DNA of 64,000 nucleotides from Actinomadura flavalba DSM 45200 (GCF_000374305.1 NZ_KB894099.1:174963-238962); one strand, 5' to 3'; shown: positions 49,962 to 64,000, numbered from the stretch's first letter. Made by a program: numbers and translations. The notes: generated from the letters alone by a model not told the origin.

Positions 49962-50795
49962 CTACCGCTTCTTCTTGCTGCGCCGACGGACGATGAGCCG
50001 GTCGCTGGACTTGTTCGCCTGGCGCGTCCGGCCTTCCTTCTTGCCCTTGGGGTTGACCGGGTGGCGACCACCGGAGGTCTTGCCCTCGCCACCGCCGTGC
50101 GGGTGGTCGATCGGGTTCATGGCGACACCGCGGACGGTCGGGCGCTTGCCCTTCCAGCGCATGCGGCCGGCCTTGCCCCAGTTGATGTTCGACTGCTCGG
50201 CGTTGCCGACCTCGCCGACCGTGGCGCGGCAGCGGACGTCCACCATGCGCATCTCGCCGGAGGGCATGCGCAGCGTGGCGTACTTGCCCTCCTTGGCGAG
50301 GAGCTGGACGCCGGCGCCGGCGCTGCGGGCGATCTTCGCGCCGCCACCGGGCTTCAGCTCGATGGCGTGGATGACCGTACCGGTCGGGATGTTGCGCAGC
50401 GGGAGGCAGTTGCCGGGCTTGATGTCGCTGCCCGGGCCGTTCTCGACGCGGTCGCCCTGCTTGAGGTTGTGCGGGGCGAGGATGTAGCGCTTCTCGCCGT
50501 CCGCGTAGTGCAGCAGCGCGATGCGGGCGGTGCGGTTCGGGTCGTACTCGATGTGCGCGACCTTGGCCGGGACGCCGTCCTTGTCGTGGCGACGGAAGTC
50601 GATCACGCGGTAGGCGCGCTTGTGCCCGCCGCCCTGGTGGCGAGTCGTGATGCGGCCGTGGTTGTTACGGCCGCCCTTCTTGGGGAGAGGACGCAGCAGC
50701 GACTTCTCCGGCTCGCTGCGCGTGACCTCGACGAAGTCGGCCACGCTCGAGCCGCGACGACCCGGGGTCGTCGGCTTGTACTTACGGATGCCCAT
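49962..50795 (-). CDS. rplB: 50S ribosomal protein L2
   Basis: 277 residues. Characteristic blocks are RRGSSVADFVEVTRSEPEKS, GRITTRHQGGGHKRAYRVID, and the C-terminal RGVAMNPIDHPHGGGEGKTS with the His close to the peptidyl-transferase centre. It is essential for subunit association. It follows rplW by 42 bp. Confidence 0.99.
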   Translation of the reverse strand: MGIRKYKPTTPGRRGSSVADFVEVTRSEPEKSLLRPLPKKGGRNNHGRITTRHQGGGHKRAYRVIDFRRHDKDGVPAKVAHIEYDPNRTARIALLHYADGEKRYILAPHNLKQGDRVENGPGSDIKPGNCLPLRNIPTGTVIHAIELKPGGGAKIARSAGAGVQLLAKEGKYATLRMPSGEMRMVDVRCRATVGEVGNAEQSNINWGKAGRMRWKGKRPTVRGVAMNPIDHPHGGGEGKTSGGRHPVNPKGKKEGRTRQANKSSDRLIVRRRSKKKR

Positions 50796-50837
50796 CTTAT
50801 TCGTTCATCCCTTATTCGCTTCGGACGGCGCCGGGGC

Positions 50838-51137
50838 TCAGGCCCCGCCCCCGAAGATGTCGATCGACTCGCCCTCGGCCAGGCTCACGATGGCGCGCTT
50901 GGTGTCCTTGCGCTTGCCGTAACCGGCGCGGGTGCGCTTGCGCTTGCCCTGCCGGTTGATCGTGTTGACGCCGGCGACCTTGACGCCGAACACGGCCTCG
51001 ACGGCCTGCTTGATCTGCGTCTTGTTGGCGTCGGTGCGGACGAGGAAGGTGTACTTGCCCTCGTCGAGCAGCCCGTAGCTCTTCTCCGAGACGACCGGCG
51101 CGAGAATGATGTCGCGGGGGTCGGCGATCTTGGCCAT
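50838..51137 (-). CDS. rplW: 50S ribosomal protein L23
   Basis: 99 residues: ADPRDIILAPVVSEKSYGLL, then YTFLVRTDANKTQIKQAVEA and FGVKVAGVNTINRQGKRKRT. It is the main docking site for trigger factor and SRP at the tunnel exit. It lies 11 bp after rplD. Confidence 0.98.
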   Translation of the reverse strand: MAKIADPRDIILAPVVSEKSYGLLDEGKYTFLVRTDANKTQIKQAVEAVFGVKVAGVNTINRQGKRKRTRAGYGKRKDTKRAIVSLAEGESIDIFGGGA

Positions 51138-51148
51138 GACGACCCTCC

Positions 51149-51748
51149 TTACTTCTTCGTCGCGCGCGCGATGAACTCGTCGTACGCCTTCTGCGTGAAG
51201 ACGACGGCGTTGTTCACCATCACGTCGTAGGTGTTGAGCTGGTCGGACACCAGCAGGTGCACCGAAGGCTCGTTGCGCAGGCTCTTCCAGGTCAGCTCGT
51301 CCTCGCGGTCGAGCACGACCAGGACGCGCCGCACGTCGGTGATCTCGCGCAGCGCCTTGACGGCCTCGCGGGTCTTCGGGACGTCACCGGTGACCAGGTG
51401 GTCCACGACGAACACGAGGTCGTGGCGGGCCCGGTCCGACAGGGCGCCGCGCAGCGCTGCGGCCTTCATCTTCTTGGGCGTGCGCTGGGTGTAGTCGCGC
51501 GGCTGGGGGCCGTGCACGATGCCGCCGCCGGCGAACTGCGGCGCGCGGATCGAGCCCTGGCGGGCCCGGCCGGTGCCCTTCTGGCGGTACGGCTTCTTGC
51601 CGCCGCCGGCGACCTCGCCGCGCGTCTTGGTGGAGTGCGTGCCCTGCCGGGCGGCGGCCTGCTGGCCCACCACGACCTGGTGGATCAGCGGGACGCTGGT
51701 CTTCGCGTCGAAGATCTCGGCGGGCAGGTCGATGTCGAGCTTGCTCAC
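51149..51748 (-). CDS. rplD: 50S ribosomal protein L4
   Basis: 199 residues with the tunnel loop GEVAGGGKKPYRQKGTGRAR and GGIVHGPQPRDYTQ. In E. coli L4 represses its own S10 operon; no equivalent leader was established here. It overlaps rplC by 4 nt and precedes rplW. Confidence 0.98.
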   Translation of the reverse strand: MSKLDIDLPAEIFDAKTSVPLIHQVVVGQQAAARQGTHSTKTRGEVAGGGKKPYRQKGTGRARQGSIRAPQFAGGGIVHGPQPRDYTQRTPKKMKAAALRGALSDRARHDLVFVVDHLVTGDVPKTREAVKALREITDVRRVLVVLDREDELTWKSLRNEPSVHLLVSDQLNTYDVMVNNAVVFTQKAYDEFIARATKK

Positions 51749-52395
51749 TTGCCCGTCCCCTTCACTGCGTCGCGGACGAGGACCACGCCGCCGTTGGGAC
51801 CGGGAACCGCGCCCTTGATGAGCAGCAGGTTCTTCTCGGTGTCGATGGCGTGGATCGTCAGGTTCTGGACCGTGGTGCGGGCGTTGCCGAGCCGACCGGC
51901 CATGCGCAGACCCTTGAAGACGCGACCGGGGGTCGCGCAGCCGCCGATGGAACCCGGCGAACGGTGCTTGCGCTGGGTGCCGTGCGACGCGCCGAGGCCC
52001 TTGAAGCCGTGGCGCTTCATGACACCCGCGGTGCCCTTGCCCTTGCTGGTGCCGGTCACGTCGATGCGCTGACCGGTCTCGAAGACGCCGGCGGTGATCT
52101 CCTGGCCGAGCTCGTACTCGGTGGTGTCGTCAGCCCGCAGTTCGACGAGGTAGCGGCGCGGCGTGACGCCGGCCTTCTCGAAGTGACCCGTGCGCGGCTT
52201 GTTCACCTTGCGCGGGTCGATCTGCCCGTAGCCGATCTGGACGGCGGTGTAGCCGTCGGTCTCCTGGCTGCGGAGCTGGGTGACGACACACGGCCCGGCC
52301 TGGACGACGGTCACCGGAACGATCCGGCCCTCATCGTCGAAGACCTGGGTCATGCCGAGCTTCTCGCCCAGGACGCCCTTCCTCTGCGTACTCAT
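51745..52395 (-). CDS. rplC: 50S ribosomal protein L3
   Basis: 216 residues. It starts STQRKGVLGEKLGMTQVFDD. It has the GTSKGKGTAGVMKRHGFKGL loop that reaches the peptidyl-transferase centre and the GRVFKGLRMAGRLGNART block. It is an early 23S-binding assembly protein. It overlaps rplD and follows rpsJ by 12 bp. Confidence 0.98.
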   Translation of the reverse strand: MSTQRKGVLGEKLGMTQVFDDEGRIVPVTVVQAGPCVVTQLRSQETDGYTAVQIGYGQIDPRKVNKPRTGHFEKAGVTPRRYLVELRADDTTEYELGQEITAGVFETGQRIDVTGTSKGKGTAGVMKRHGFKGLGASHGTQRKHRSPGSIGGCATPGRVFKGLRMAGRLGNARTTVQNLTIHAIDTEKNLLLIKGAVPGPNGGVVLVRDAVKGTGK

Positions 52396-52407
52396 CTGGT
52401 GCGTCCC

Positions 52408-52716
52408 TTAGAGCTTGATCTCGATGTCAACGCCGGCCGGAAGGTCGAGACGCATCAGCGAGTCGACCGTCTTGGGCGTCGGGTCGATGATGTCGATCAA
52501 CCGCTTGTGCGTGCGCATCTCGAAGTGCTCGCGCGAGTCCTTGTACTTGTGCGGCGAGCGGATGACGCAGTACACGTTCTTCTCGGTCGGCAGCGGCACC
52601 GGGCCCGCGACCTTGGCGCCCGTCCGCGTCACCGTCTCAACGATCTTCTTCGCGGAGGTGTCGATGACCTCGTGGTCGTAGGCCTTGAGCCGGATGCGGA
52701 TCTTCTGTCCCGCCAT
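52408..52716 (-). CDS. rpsJ: 30S ribosomal protein S10
   Basis: 102 residues: AGQKIRIRLKAYDHEVIDTS, VAGPVPLPTEKNVYCVIRSP and ending LRLDLPAGVDIEIKL, nearly invariant in actinobacteria. It also acts as NusE in antitermination with NusB. It heads the S10 operon but follows tuf by 119 bp, a gap filled by a large hairpin. Confidence 0.98.
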   Translation of the reverse strand: MAGQKIRIRLKAYDHEVIDTSAKKIVETVTRTGAKVAGPVPLPTEKNVYCVIRSPHKYKDSREHFEMRTHKRLIDIIDPTPKTVDSLMRLDLPAGVDIEIKL

Positions 52717-52769
52717 GGTGGCCTCGGTGTCCTTTGCTGGTAGTGCCGCTGATGCTTGCGAGTCGTGGG

Positions 52770-52822
52770 GCGGCGGCCCGGCCGCTTCCCGGGCTGAGCC
52801 GGGGGCGCGGCCGGGCCGCCGC
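52770..52822 (-). terminator. Perfect 16-bp hairpin between tuf and rpsJ
   Basis: Positions 52770-52785 pair exactly with 52807-52822. The 21-nt loop has its own CCCGG/CCGGG stem. It starts 13 nt after the tuf stop. It is the strongest structure in the ribosomal cluster and likely ends or strongly attenuates the str-operon transcript. A separate rpsJ promoter was not recognised. Confidence 0.8.
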
Positions 52823-52835
52823 GCCTACGAGGGTG

Positions 52836-54029
52836 TTACTTGTTGATCTTGACGACGCGACCGGCGCCGACCGTCCGGCCACCCTCGCGGATGGCGAACT
52901 TCAGGCCCTCTTCCATGGCGACCGGCTGGATGAGCTCGACGCTCATCTCGGTGTTGTCGCCCGGCATGACCATCTCGGTGCCCTCGGGGAGGTTCACCAC
53001 ACCGGTCACGTCCGTGGTGCGGAAGTAGAACTGCGGACGGTAGTTGTTGAAGAACGGCGTGTGGCGGCCGCCCTCGTCCTTGGACAGGATGTAGACCTGC
53101 GCCTCGAACGAGGTGTGCGGGGTGTTGGTGCCCGGCTTGATGACACACTGGCCGCGCTCGACGTCCTCGCGCTTGATGCCGCGCAGCAGCAGGCCGACGT
53201 TGTCACCGGCCTGGCCCTGGTCGAGCAGCTTGCGGAACATCTCGACGCCCGTCACCGTGGTGGAGGTCGAGGTCTCCTTGATGCCGATGATGTCGACGGT
53301 CTCGTTGACGTTCACGACACCGCGCTCGATGCGGCCGGTCACGACGGTGCCGCGGCCGGTGATCGAGAAGACGTCCTCGATGGGCATGAGGAACGGCTTG
53401 TCCGTCTCGCGGACCGGCTCGGGGACGTTCTCGTCCACGGCGGCCATCAGCTCGAGGATGGACTGGCCCCACTTCTCGTCGCCCTGGAGCGCCTGGAAGG
53501 CCGAGACGCGGACGACGGGCAGGTCGTCGCCCGGGAACTCGTACTCGGAGAGCAGCTCGCGGACCTCGAGCTCGACGAGCTCCAGGATCTCCTCGTCGTC
53601 CACCATGTCGCACTTGTTCAGCGCGACGACGATGTAGGGGACGCCGACCTGGCGGGCCAGGAGCACGTGCTCCTTGGTCTGCGGCATCGGGCCGTCGGTG
53701 GCGGCGACCACCAGGATGGCGCCGTCCATCTGCGCAGCACCGGTGATCATGTTCTTGATGTAGTCGGCGTGCCCGGGGCAGTCGACGTGGGCGTAGTGAC
53801 GCGACTCGGTCTGGTACTCGACGTGCGCGATGGAGATGGTGATACCGCGCTCGCGCTCCTCCGGCGCCTTGTCGATGTCCTCGAACGGCGTGAAGGGGTT
53901 GATGTCCGGGTGCGCGTCGTGCAGCACCTTGGTGATCGCCGCGGTAAGGGTGGTCTTACCGTGGTCGATGTGACCGATGGTGCCGATGTTCACGTGCGGC
54001 TTGGTCCGCTCGAACTTGGCCTTCGCCAC
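52836..54029 (-). CDS. tuf: Elongation factor Tu
   Basis: A 397-residue GTPase that delivers aminoacyl-tRNA. The G1 loop GHIDHGKT (19-26), DCPGHADYIKNMITG and NKCDMVD are intact. GTG 54029 follows AAGGAG. The acidic insertion and C terminus (AIREGGRTVGAGRVVKINK) are normal. It is the last gene of rpsL-rpsG-fusA-tuf and is followed by the strong hairpin. Confidence 0.99.
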   Translation of the reverse strand: MAKAKFERTKPHVNIGTIGHIDHGKTTLTAAITKVLHDAHPDINPFTPFEDIDKAPEERERGITISIAHVEYQTESRHYAHVDCPGHADYIKNMITGAAQMDGAILVVAATDGPMPQTKEHVLLARQVGVPYIVVALNKCDMVDDEEILELVELEVRELLSEYEFPGDDLPVVRVSAFQALQGDEKWGQSILELMAAVDENVPEPVRETDKPFLMPIEDVFSITGRGTVVTGRIERGVVNVNETVDIIGIKETSTSTTVTGVEMFRKLLDQGQAGDNVGLLLRGIKREDVERGQCVIKPGTNTPHTSFEAQVYILSKDEGGRHTPFFNNYRPQFYFRTTDVTGVVNLPEGTEMVMPGDNTEMSVELIQPVAMEEGLKFAIREGGRTVGAGRVVKINK

Positions 54030-54107
54030 TGTTGCTCCTTGTTGCGATCCTCGGCCGGGCGTACCGACCGCTTCGATGTATGTCTGGTGATCTAGGCAGG
54101 CCGGGTG

Positions 54108-56219
<2,112 letters not shown>

Positions 56220-56259
56220 TGTGCCCTCGCGTCTCGTCGTCGTTCGTCGTTCGCCGGGA

Positions 56260-56730
56260 TTACCAGCGGTAGTGAGCGAAGGCCTTGTTGGACTCCGCCA
56301 TCTTGTGCGTGTCCTCGCGCTTCTTGACGGAAGCGCCGAGGCCGTTGCTCGCGTCGAGCAGCTCGTTCATGAGCCGCTCGGTCATGGTCTTCTCGCGGCG
56401 GGCGCGGGAGTACTGCACCAGCCAGCGCAGGGCCAGGGTGGTGCTGCGCGCGGGCCGCACCTCCACCGGGACCTGGTAGGTCGCGCCACCGACGCGGCGG
56501 CTCTTGACCTCCAGGGTCGGCTTCACGTTGTCCAGCGCGCGCTTCAGCGTGACGACCGGGTCGTTGCCGGTCTTCTCGCGAGCGCCCTCCAGGGCGTCGT
56601 AGACGATGCCCTGGGCGATGGACCGCTTGCCGTCCAGCAGCACCTTGTTGATCAGGGCGGTGACCAGCGGCGAGTTGTACACCGGGTCGGCGATCAGCGG
56701 GCGCTTGCCAGGTGATCCCTTGCGCGGCAT
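56260..56730 (-). CDS. rpsG: 30S ribosomal protein S7
   Basis: 156 residues: PRKGSPGKRPLIADPVYNSP, LVTALINKVLLDGKRS and the RVGGATYQVPVEVRPAR hairpin that lies at the E site, ending KMAESNKAFAHYRW. It nucleates 30S head assembly. Its ATG shares a base with the rpsL stop (TAATG), so translation is coupled. Confidence 0.99.
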   Translation of the reverse strand: MPRKGSPGKRPLIADPVYNSPLVTALINKVLLDGKRSIAQGIVYDALEGAREKTGNDPVVTLKRALDNVKPTLEVKSRRVGGATYQVPVEVRPARSTTLALRWLVQYSRARREKTMTERLMNELLDASNGLGASVKKREDTHKMAESNKAFAHYRW

Positions 56731-57104
56731 TAGCTCTTCTCCTTCTTGGCGCCGTAGCGGCTGCGCGCCTGCTTGCGGTTGCGGACTCCCTGGGTGTCCA
56801 GCGAACCGCGAATGATCTTGTACCGAACGCCGGGGAGGTCCTTCACTCGGCCACCGCGCACGAGCACGATCGAGTGCTCCTGAAGGTTGTGTCCCTCACC
56901 GGGGATGTAGGCCGTGACCTCAATCCCGCTGGTGAGCCGAACACGGGCGACCTTGCGAAGCGCGGAGTTCGGCTTCTTGGGCGTCGTCGTGTAGACGCGC
57001 GTGCAGACACCCCGGCGCTGGGGGCTGCCCTTCAGCGCAGGCGTCTTGTTCTTGGTCACCTTGTCCTGGCGGCCCTTTCGGACCAGCTGCTGGATCGTGG
57101 GCAC
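56730..57104 (-). CDS. rpsL: 30S ribosomal protein S12
   Basis: 124 residues: PTIQQLVRKGRQDKVTKNKT, RGVCTRVYTTTPKKPNSALR and GRVKDLPGVRYKIIRGSLDT. Lys43 and Lys88, the classical positions of streptomycin-resistance changes, are both lysine (wild type). GTG 57104 gives the normal length; the upstream open frame is leader. It is the first gene of the str operon. Confidence 0.99.
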   Translation of the reverse strand: MPTIQQLVRKGRQDKVTKNKTPALKGSPQRRGVCTRVYTTTPKKPNSALRKVARVRLTSGIEVTAYIPGEGHNLQEHSIVLVRGGRVKDLPGVRYKIIRGSLDTQGVRNRKQARSRYGAKKEKS

Positions 57105-57400
57105 CGCGTCTCCGTCTTCCTCGTACCGAGCCGGTAAGTCCTGTTTGCTGGATCGCACTCACGTGAGACCCGTCATCACCACCCCATGTGAGGCTGTGAC
57201 CTGCCGGTTTCCCGACCTCTCCGACCCACGCGGTCGGGCGTGTCGTCATTCCCTCTGCCAACAGGCATACGGAACCGACACGGACCGCCCGGCCCCAAAT
57301 CGGGCCGAATCAAGCCGGGGAGTGTGCCGCGGCGCTGCGCCCGGCCCGAAGAGGGGCCCGGCCTAAACGCACGCAGAGCGGCCCGCAGATGCGGGCACGA
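57105..57400 (-). other. Long structured 5' leader of the str operon
   Basis: About 300 nt between the promoter and rpsL hold no gene. A GCCCGC/GCGGGC hairpin (57381-57396) lies at the expected 5' end, and GC-rich words around 57340-57360 can pair further. A site for autogenous control by S7 or S12 is possible, but I could not identify one. Confidence 0.5.
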
Positions 57401-57406
57401 AGAGAG

Positions 57407-57435
57407 AGATTACCGAGCCCCGCCGCAAAGGTCAA
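57407..57435 (-). promoter_or_regulatory. Sigma-70-like promoter of rpsL-rpsG-fusA-tuf
   Basis: On minus, TTGACC (57435-57430), a 17-bp spacer and TAATCT (57412-57407) form the best housekeeping promoter in the window. A purine/pyrimidine CTCTCTC run follows the -10. The predicted start is near 57400. Confidence 0.8.
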
Positions 57436-57525
57436 AGCGAAGGCCGCACTACCGTGATCAGGTGGTCCGGCGCAAGCCCGGAGGTGTCCGAAACGCCCAC
57501 TTCCCCACCTGACGTCAACCGCGCC

Positions 57526-57562
57526 GGGCCGACGGATGTTCCCGGGGGAACTCCGCCGGCCC
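57526..57562 (-). terminator. Long hairpin after the YGQ-repeat gene
   Basis: About 16 paired bases (57526-57543 with 57546-57562; one mismatch and one bulge) centre on the palindrome GTTCCCGGGGGAAC. It starts 6 nt after the stop at 57569 and separates this gene from the str promoter. Confidence 0.75.
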
Positions 57563-57568
57563 GGACGG

Positions 57569-59197
57569 TCACAGGACGAAGATGACGAACGCGATGATCG
57601 CCAGCACGACGAGCGCCGCGACGCCGCCGACGATCAGGTAGAGCTTCTTGCCGTCCTTGGGGGCCGCCTCCGAGCCGCCGCCGTACTGCTGCGGCTGCCC
57701 GTACTGCTGCTGACCCTGCTGCCCGTACTGCTGCTGGCCGTATTGCTGCTGGCCCTGCTGCCCTTGCTGGCCGTACTGCTGCTGGCCGTACTGGGCTTCG
57801 CCCTGCTGGCCGTACTGCTGCTGGTGCTCGCCCTGCTGACCGCCGCCGTACTGGCCCTGCTGCTGGCCGTACTGCTGAGCGTCACCCTGCTGACCGCCGT
57901 ACTGGCCCTGCTGGCCGTAGCCCTGCTGCCCGTACTGCTGTCCGTACTGCTGCTGCTGGCCGTACTGCTGGCCCTGCTGCTGCCCGTACGGGCTCTGCTG
58001 GCCGTAGGGGCTCTGCGGGGACTGCTGCTGGCCGTAAGGGCTCTGCGGCTGTTCCTGGCCGGGCGCGCCCCACTGCTGCTGGCCCACGTCGAGGCGGGTC
58101 GCGTCGCCGTAGGGCTGGTCGCCCGCCGGGGACTGCTGCTGCGCGGACGGGTCGAACGCCTGGGTGGCCTGCTCGTCGTCGCCCTGGGCGGCCCGGCGCT
58201 GCTCGCCGTAGGGCGCCTCCTCGACGGCGGCGGGCGCGGGCGCGCCGAACCCCGAGTCGGGCGGCGGGACCATCATCGTGCGCTCGTGGTCGGCGCCCTG
58301 CTCCGGCTGCTCGGCGCGTTCCGCGCGCGGCGGCTCGGCGGCGCGGCGCTCGCCCTGCGCGACGGGCACGTCGGGGCCGGGCGACCAGTGCAGCGTCGCC
58401 TGGTCGTCGATCTGCGGCCGGCCGCGGTCGGCGTCGTCCCCGGGGCCGGGCACGATCAGCGTCCGGTCTCCCCCGGCGTCGGGCTCGGTCGGCGGAACGT
58501 CCTGCCGCTGCCCGAACTGCGGCTGTTCGGCCTGCCCGAACTCCGGCTGCCGCCCGTACGGCGGCTGCTCCGGCTGCTGCCCGAACTGGGGCTGCTCGGG
58601 CTGCTGGCCGAACTGAGGCTGTTCCGGCTGCTGACCGTACGACTGCTGCTCGGGCTGCTGACCGTACGGCGCCTGGCCGGGCTGCCCGTACGGCTGCCCG
58701 TGGGGCGGCTGACCGTACGGCTGCTGCTGGCCGGGCTGCTGCCCGAAGGGCGGCGGGGCCTGACCGTAGCCCTGCTGCGGCTGGCCCTGCGGCTGTCCGT
58801 ACGGCTGCTGCTGCCCGTACGCGTGCTCCTGCGTGGGCTCGTCGCCCGGAGGACGCCCGTAGGGGTTCTGCGGCGCCTGCCCGTACGGCGGCGCGGGCTG
58901 CTCGTGCCCGCCGACGGTGCCCATGCCCTCGATCATCGTGGGGGGCGCGGGCGGCGCCGCGGGCCGCTCGTCGGACGGCCGGGACGGCTCGTCCTGCTGC
59001 TGCGGCTGCTGGGGGGCGGGCGGCGGCGGAGGCTGCCCGGACCCGCCAAGCTGCGGCGCGCCGAACACGACCGTCCGGTCGCCCACGGGACGGGGCGGCG
59101 CCGCGGGCGCCTGCTCCTCGGCGTTCCCGGCCGGAGCCGGTTCCTGGTCATCGGACAACGGCCGCCGCGGTCCCTGCGTACCGTCCTGCTCGGTCAT
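57569..59197 (-). CDS. Tail-anchored, prion-like YGQ-repeat protein
   Basis: 542 residues. About 510 are Gln/Gly/Pro/Tyr-rich and disordered, with dozens of YGQQ, YGQP and FGQQPEQPQ units. The last 27 residues form one hydrophobic helix (LIVGGVAALVVLAIIAFVIFVL) at the very C terminus, so the body should face the cytosol. Three short motifs of form (D/E)RT-phi-phi-(V/F) (Thr42 GDRTVVF, Thr246 GDRTLIV, Thr307 HERTMMV) stand out. They resemble phospho-threonine sites of Ser/Thr kinase and FHA partners; that reading is inference. It lies between rpoC and rpsL. The function is unknown. Confidence 0.85.
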   Translation of the reverse strand: MTEQDGTQGPRRPLSDDQEPAPAGNAEEQAPAAPPRPVGDRTVVFGAPQLGGSGQPPPPPAPQQPQQQDEPSRPSDERPAAPPAPPTMIEGMGTVGGHEQPAPPYGQAPQNPYGRPPGDEPTQEHAYGQQQPYGQPQGQPQQGYGQAPPPFGQQPGQQQPYGQPPHGQPYGQPGQAPYGQQPEQQSYGQQPEQPQFGQQPEQPQFGQQPEQPPYGRQPEFGQAEQPQFGQRQDVPPTEPDAGGDRTLIVPGPGDDADRGRPQIDDQATLHWSPGPDVPVAQGERRAAEPPRAERAEQPEQGADHERTMMVPPPDSGFGAPAPAAVEEAPYGEQRRAAQGDDEQATQAFDPSAQQQSPAGDQPYGDATRLDVGQQQWGAPGQEQPQSPYGQQQSPQSPYGQQSPYGQQQGQQYGQQQQYGQQYGQQGYGQQGQYGGQQGDAQQYGQQQGQYGGGQQGEHQQQYGQQGEAQYGQQQYGQQGQQGQQQYGQQQYGQQGQQQYGQPQQYGGGSEAAPKDGKKLYLIVGGVAALVVLAIIAFVIFVL

Positions 59198-59357
59198 CGT
59201 CGGGCTCCTTCAACTGCCGTTCCCGGGGTCGTTCCCGCCCCAAGCCTGCCTCTGCCGCTCGCAAAAGCGCAAATCACCACCCAGGTACGACGCGGAAAAC
59301 CTCCCCCGAGTTCGCCCCTGACCCCCTTTACCCCTTTTTCCCGGGTCATCGACACGC

Positions 59358-59615
59358 TCAGCCGTCCAGGTGGCACTCCACCTCGGCCCGGCGCTGTGTC
59401 ATCCCCGCGCTCACCGCGTCCCGGACGCACGCCCGCTCGGCCGGACTCAACCGGAGCGTCCCGCAGACGGTCTCCCCCGCGTACGTCCGGCAGTTCTGCC
59501 CGCCCACCTGAGTCCGCGCCGGCTGCGCCACCGCCGACGATCCGCTCGCCGCGAGCGCGCCCAGCGTCACGGCGACCAGCAGCACCCGCACGGCACTCCG
59601 CGTCCCCTTCTCCAT
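59358..59615 (-). CDS. Small exported cysteine-containing protein
   Basis: 85 residues. A clear signal peptide (RVLLVAVTLGALAASGSSAVA, cleavage likely before QPART) leaves a mature part of about 54 residues with four Cys (NCRTYAGETVCG, ERACVRD, VECHLDG), enough for two disulfides. ATG 59615 follows a GGAGGTGG site. No family is recognised. It lies 126 bp after rpoC behind a terminator, and 160 bp upstream of the YGQ-repeat gene on the same strand. Confidence 0.78.
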   Translation of the reverse strand: MEKGTRSAVRVLLVAVTLGALAASGSSAVAQPARTQVGGQNCRTYAGETVCGTLRLSPAERACVRDAVSAGMTQRRAEVECHLDG

Positions 59616-59695
59616 GCCACCTCCTCGTACGGTCGCCCTCCTGCCGTACCCCGAAAAACCCGCGCGTCGGCCCGCGCCGGGCCAAGAAAGGGGAA

Positions 59696-59727
59696 AGGCC
59701 CCCTCCCGCCGGAGCGGGAAGGGGCCT
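59696..59727 (-). terminator. Rho-independent-like terminator after rpoC
   Basis: A 13-14-bp stem with one mismatch (59696-59709 with 59714-59727) closes a 4-nt loop, 14 nt after the rpoC stop. On minus it is followed by a T-rich run (CCTTTCCCCTTTCTT), the best intrinsic terminator in the window. Confidence 0.8.
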
Positions 59728-59741
59728 CTCGAACGACCGGA

Positions 59742-63617
<3,876 letters not shown>

Positions 63618-63637
63618 CTTTGTTCCCCTTGATTTGG

Positions 63638-64000
63638 TCAGACCTCGTCAACGCTCATCGCACCCTCATTGGGGCGCCGAGACAGGTCGATGCCGAGCTC
63701 CTCCGCGGCGCGGAAGACGTCCTCGTCGGTGTCGCGCATCTCGATGGACATGCCGTCGCTGGAGAGCACCTCGACGTTGAGGCACAGCGACTGCATCTCC
63801 TTGATGAGCACCTTGAAGGACTCGGGAATGCCGGGCTCGGGGATGTTCTCGCCCTTGACGATGGCCTCGTACACCTTCACGCGGCCCAGGACGTCGTCGG
63901 ACTTGATGGTGAGCAGCTCCTGGAGGGCGTAGGCGGCGCCATATGCCTCCAGCGCCCACACCTCCATCTCGCCGAACCGCTGGCCGCCGAACTGGGCCTT
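63638..64000 (-). CDS. rpoB: DNA-directed RNA polymerase beta subunit (C-terminal fragment, cut by window edge)
   Basis: 120 residues of the C terminus are visible. The frame is open to the last base. KAQFGGQRFGEMEVWALEAY, GAAYALQELLTIKSDDVLGR and the SFKVLIKEMQSLCLNVEVLS block are standard RpoB ends. The protein finishes in an acidic/polar tail. The rifampicin-binding region lies outside the window. It is co-transcribed with rpoC. Confidence 0.98.
   Translation of the reverse strand, partial: KAQFGGQRFGEMEVWALEAYGAAYALQELLTIKSDDVLGRVKVYEAIVKGENIPEPGIPESFKVLIKEMQSLCLNVEVLSSDGMSIEMRDTDEDVFRAAEELGIDLSRRPNEGAMSVDEV

Overview
The window is high-GC DNA dense with GTG starts. It looks like a chromosomal segment of an actinobacterium. 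The combination of an XRE regulator with DUF397 genes, a DUF1707 protein, several very long low-complexity membrane proteins and the gene order around tsaD/alr/glmS/rplM fits Streptosporangiales, plausibly an Actinomadura-like genus; that placement is inference from family content and order. Most genes lie on the minus strand, so transcription runs mainly from high to low coordinates.

Left third (1-32 kb): an orphan phosphotransferase is followed by a nearly thymine-free repetitive stretch of 1 kb. Then comes the tRNA t6A cluster tsaB-rimI-tsaD, with tsaE separated from it by a 3.5 kb gene for a disordered, repeat-built membrane protein and by a second repetitive spacer. Upstream in the same direction are an alpha/beta hydrolase, alanine racemase, NAD(P)HX repair enzyme and holo-ACP synthase. 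A plus-strand XRE regulator with two DUF397 genes follows. Next are an ABC exporter pair, glmS, divergent coaA, a four-gene ABC exporter operon, an HNH-nuclease lipoprotein, glmM and the rplM-rpsI operon. Three plus-strand genes then encode a CAP-domain protein (apparently using a CTG start) and two tandem paralogous membrane proteins. A quinone-oxidoreductase-like gene follows, with a MerR/SoxR-type promoter.

Right half (32-64 kb): the universally conserved translation/transcription super-cluster, read leftward. It runs rpoB(partial)-rpoC, a small cysteine protein, a tail-anchored YGQ-repeat protein, then rpsL-rpsG-fusA-tuf, the S10 and spc operons through secY-adk-map, and infA-rpmJ-rpsM-rpsK-rpsD-rpoA-rplQ-truA. 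Between map and infA sits a small accessory group: a DUF1707 protein, a metallophosphoesterase, a sortase-like protein lacking its catalytic residues, and a helix-turn-helix protein. Perfect GC-rich hairpins punctuate the ribosomal operons. Good sigma-70-like promoters are visible upstream of rpsL and rplM.

The genes together cover protein synthesis, secretion (SecY), tRNA modification, amino-sugar and D-alanine supply for the cell wall, CoA synthesis and acyl-carrier activation. No CRISPR array, transposase, rRNA or tRNA gene was recognised. The main curiosities are the repetitive DNA around the t6A genes, the giant repeat protein, the degenerate sortase with a coupled micro-ORF, a solitary CRISPR-repeat-like hairpin beside rpmJ, the CTG start, and RG-rich tails on ribosomal proteins S3 and S5.
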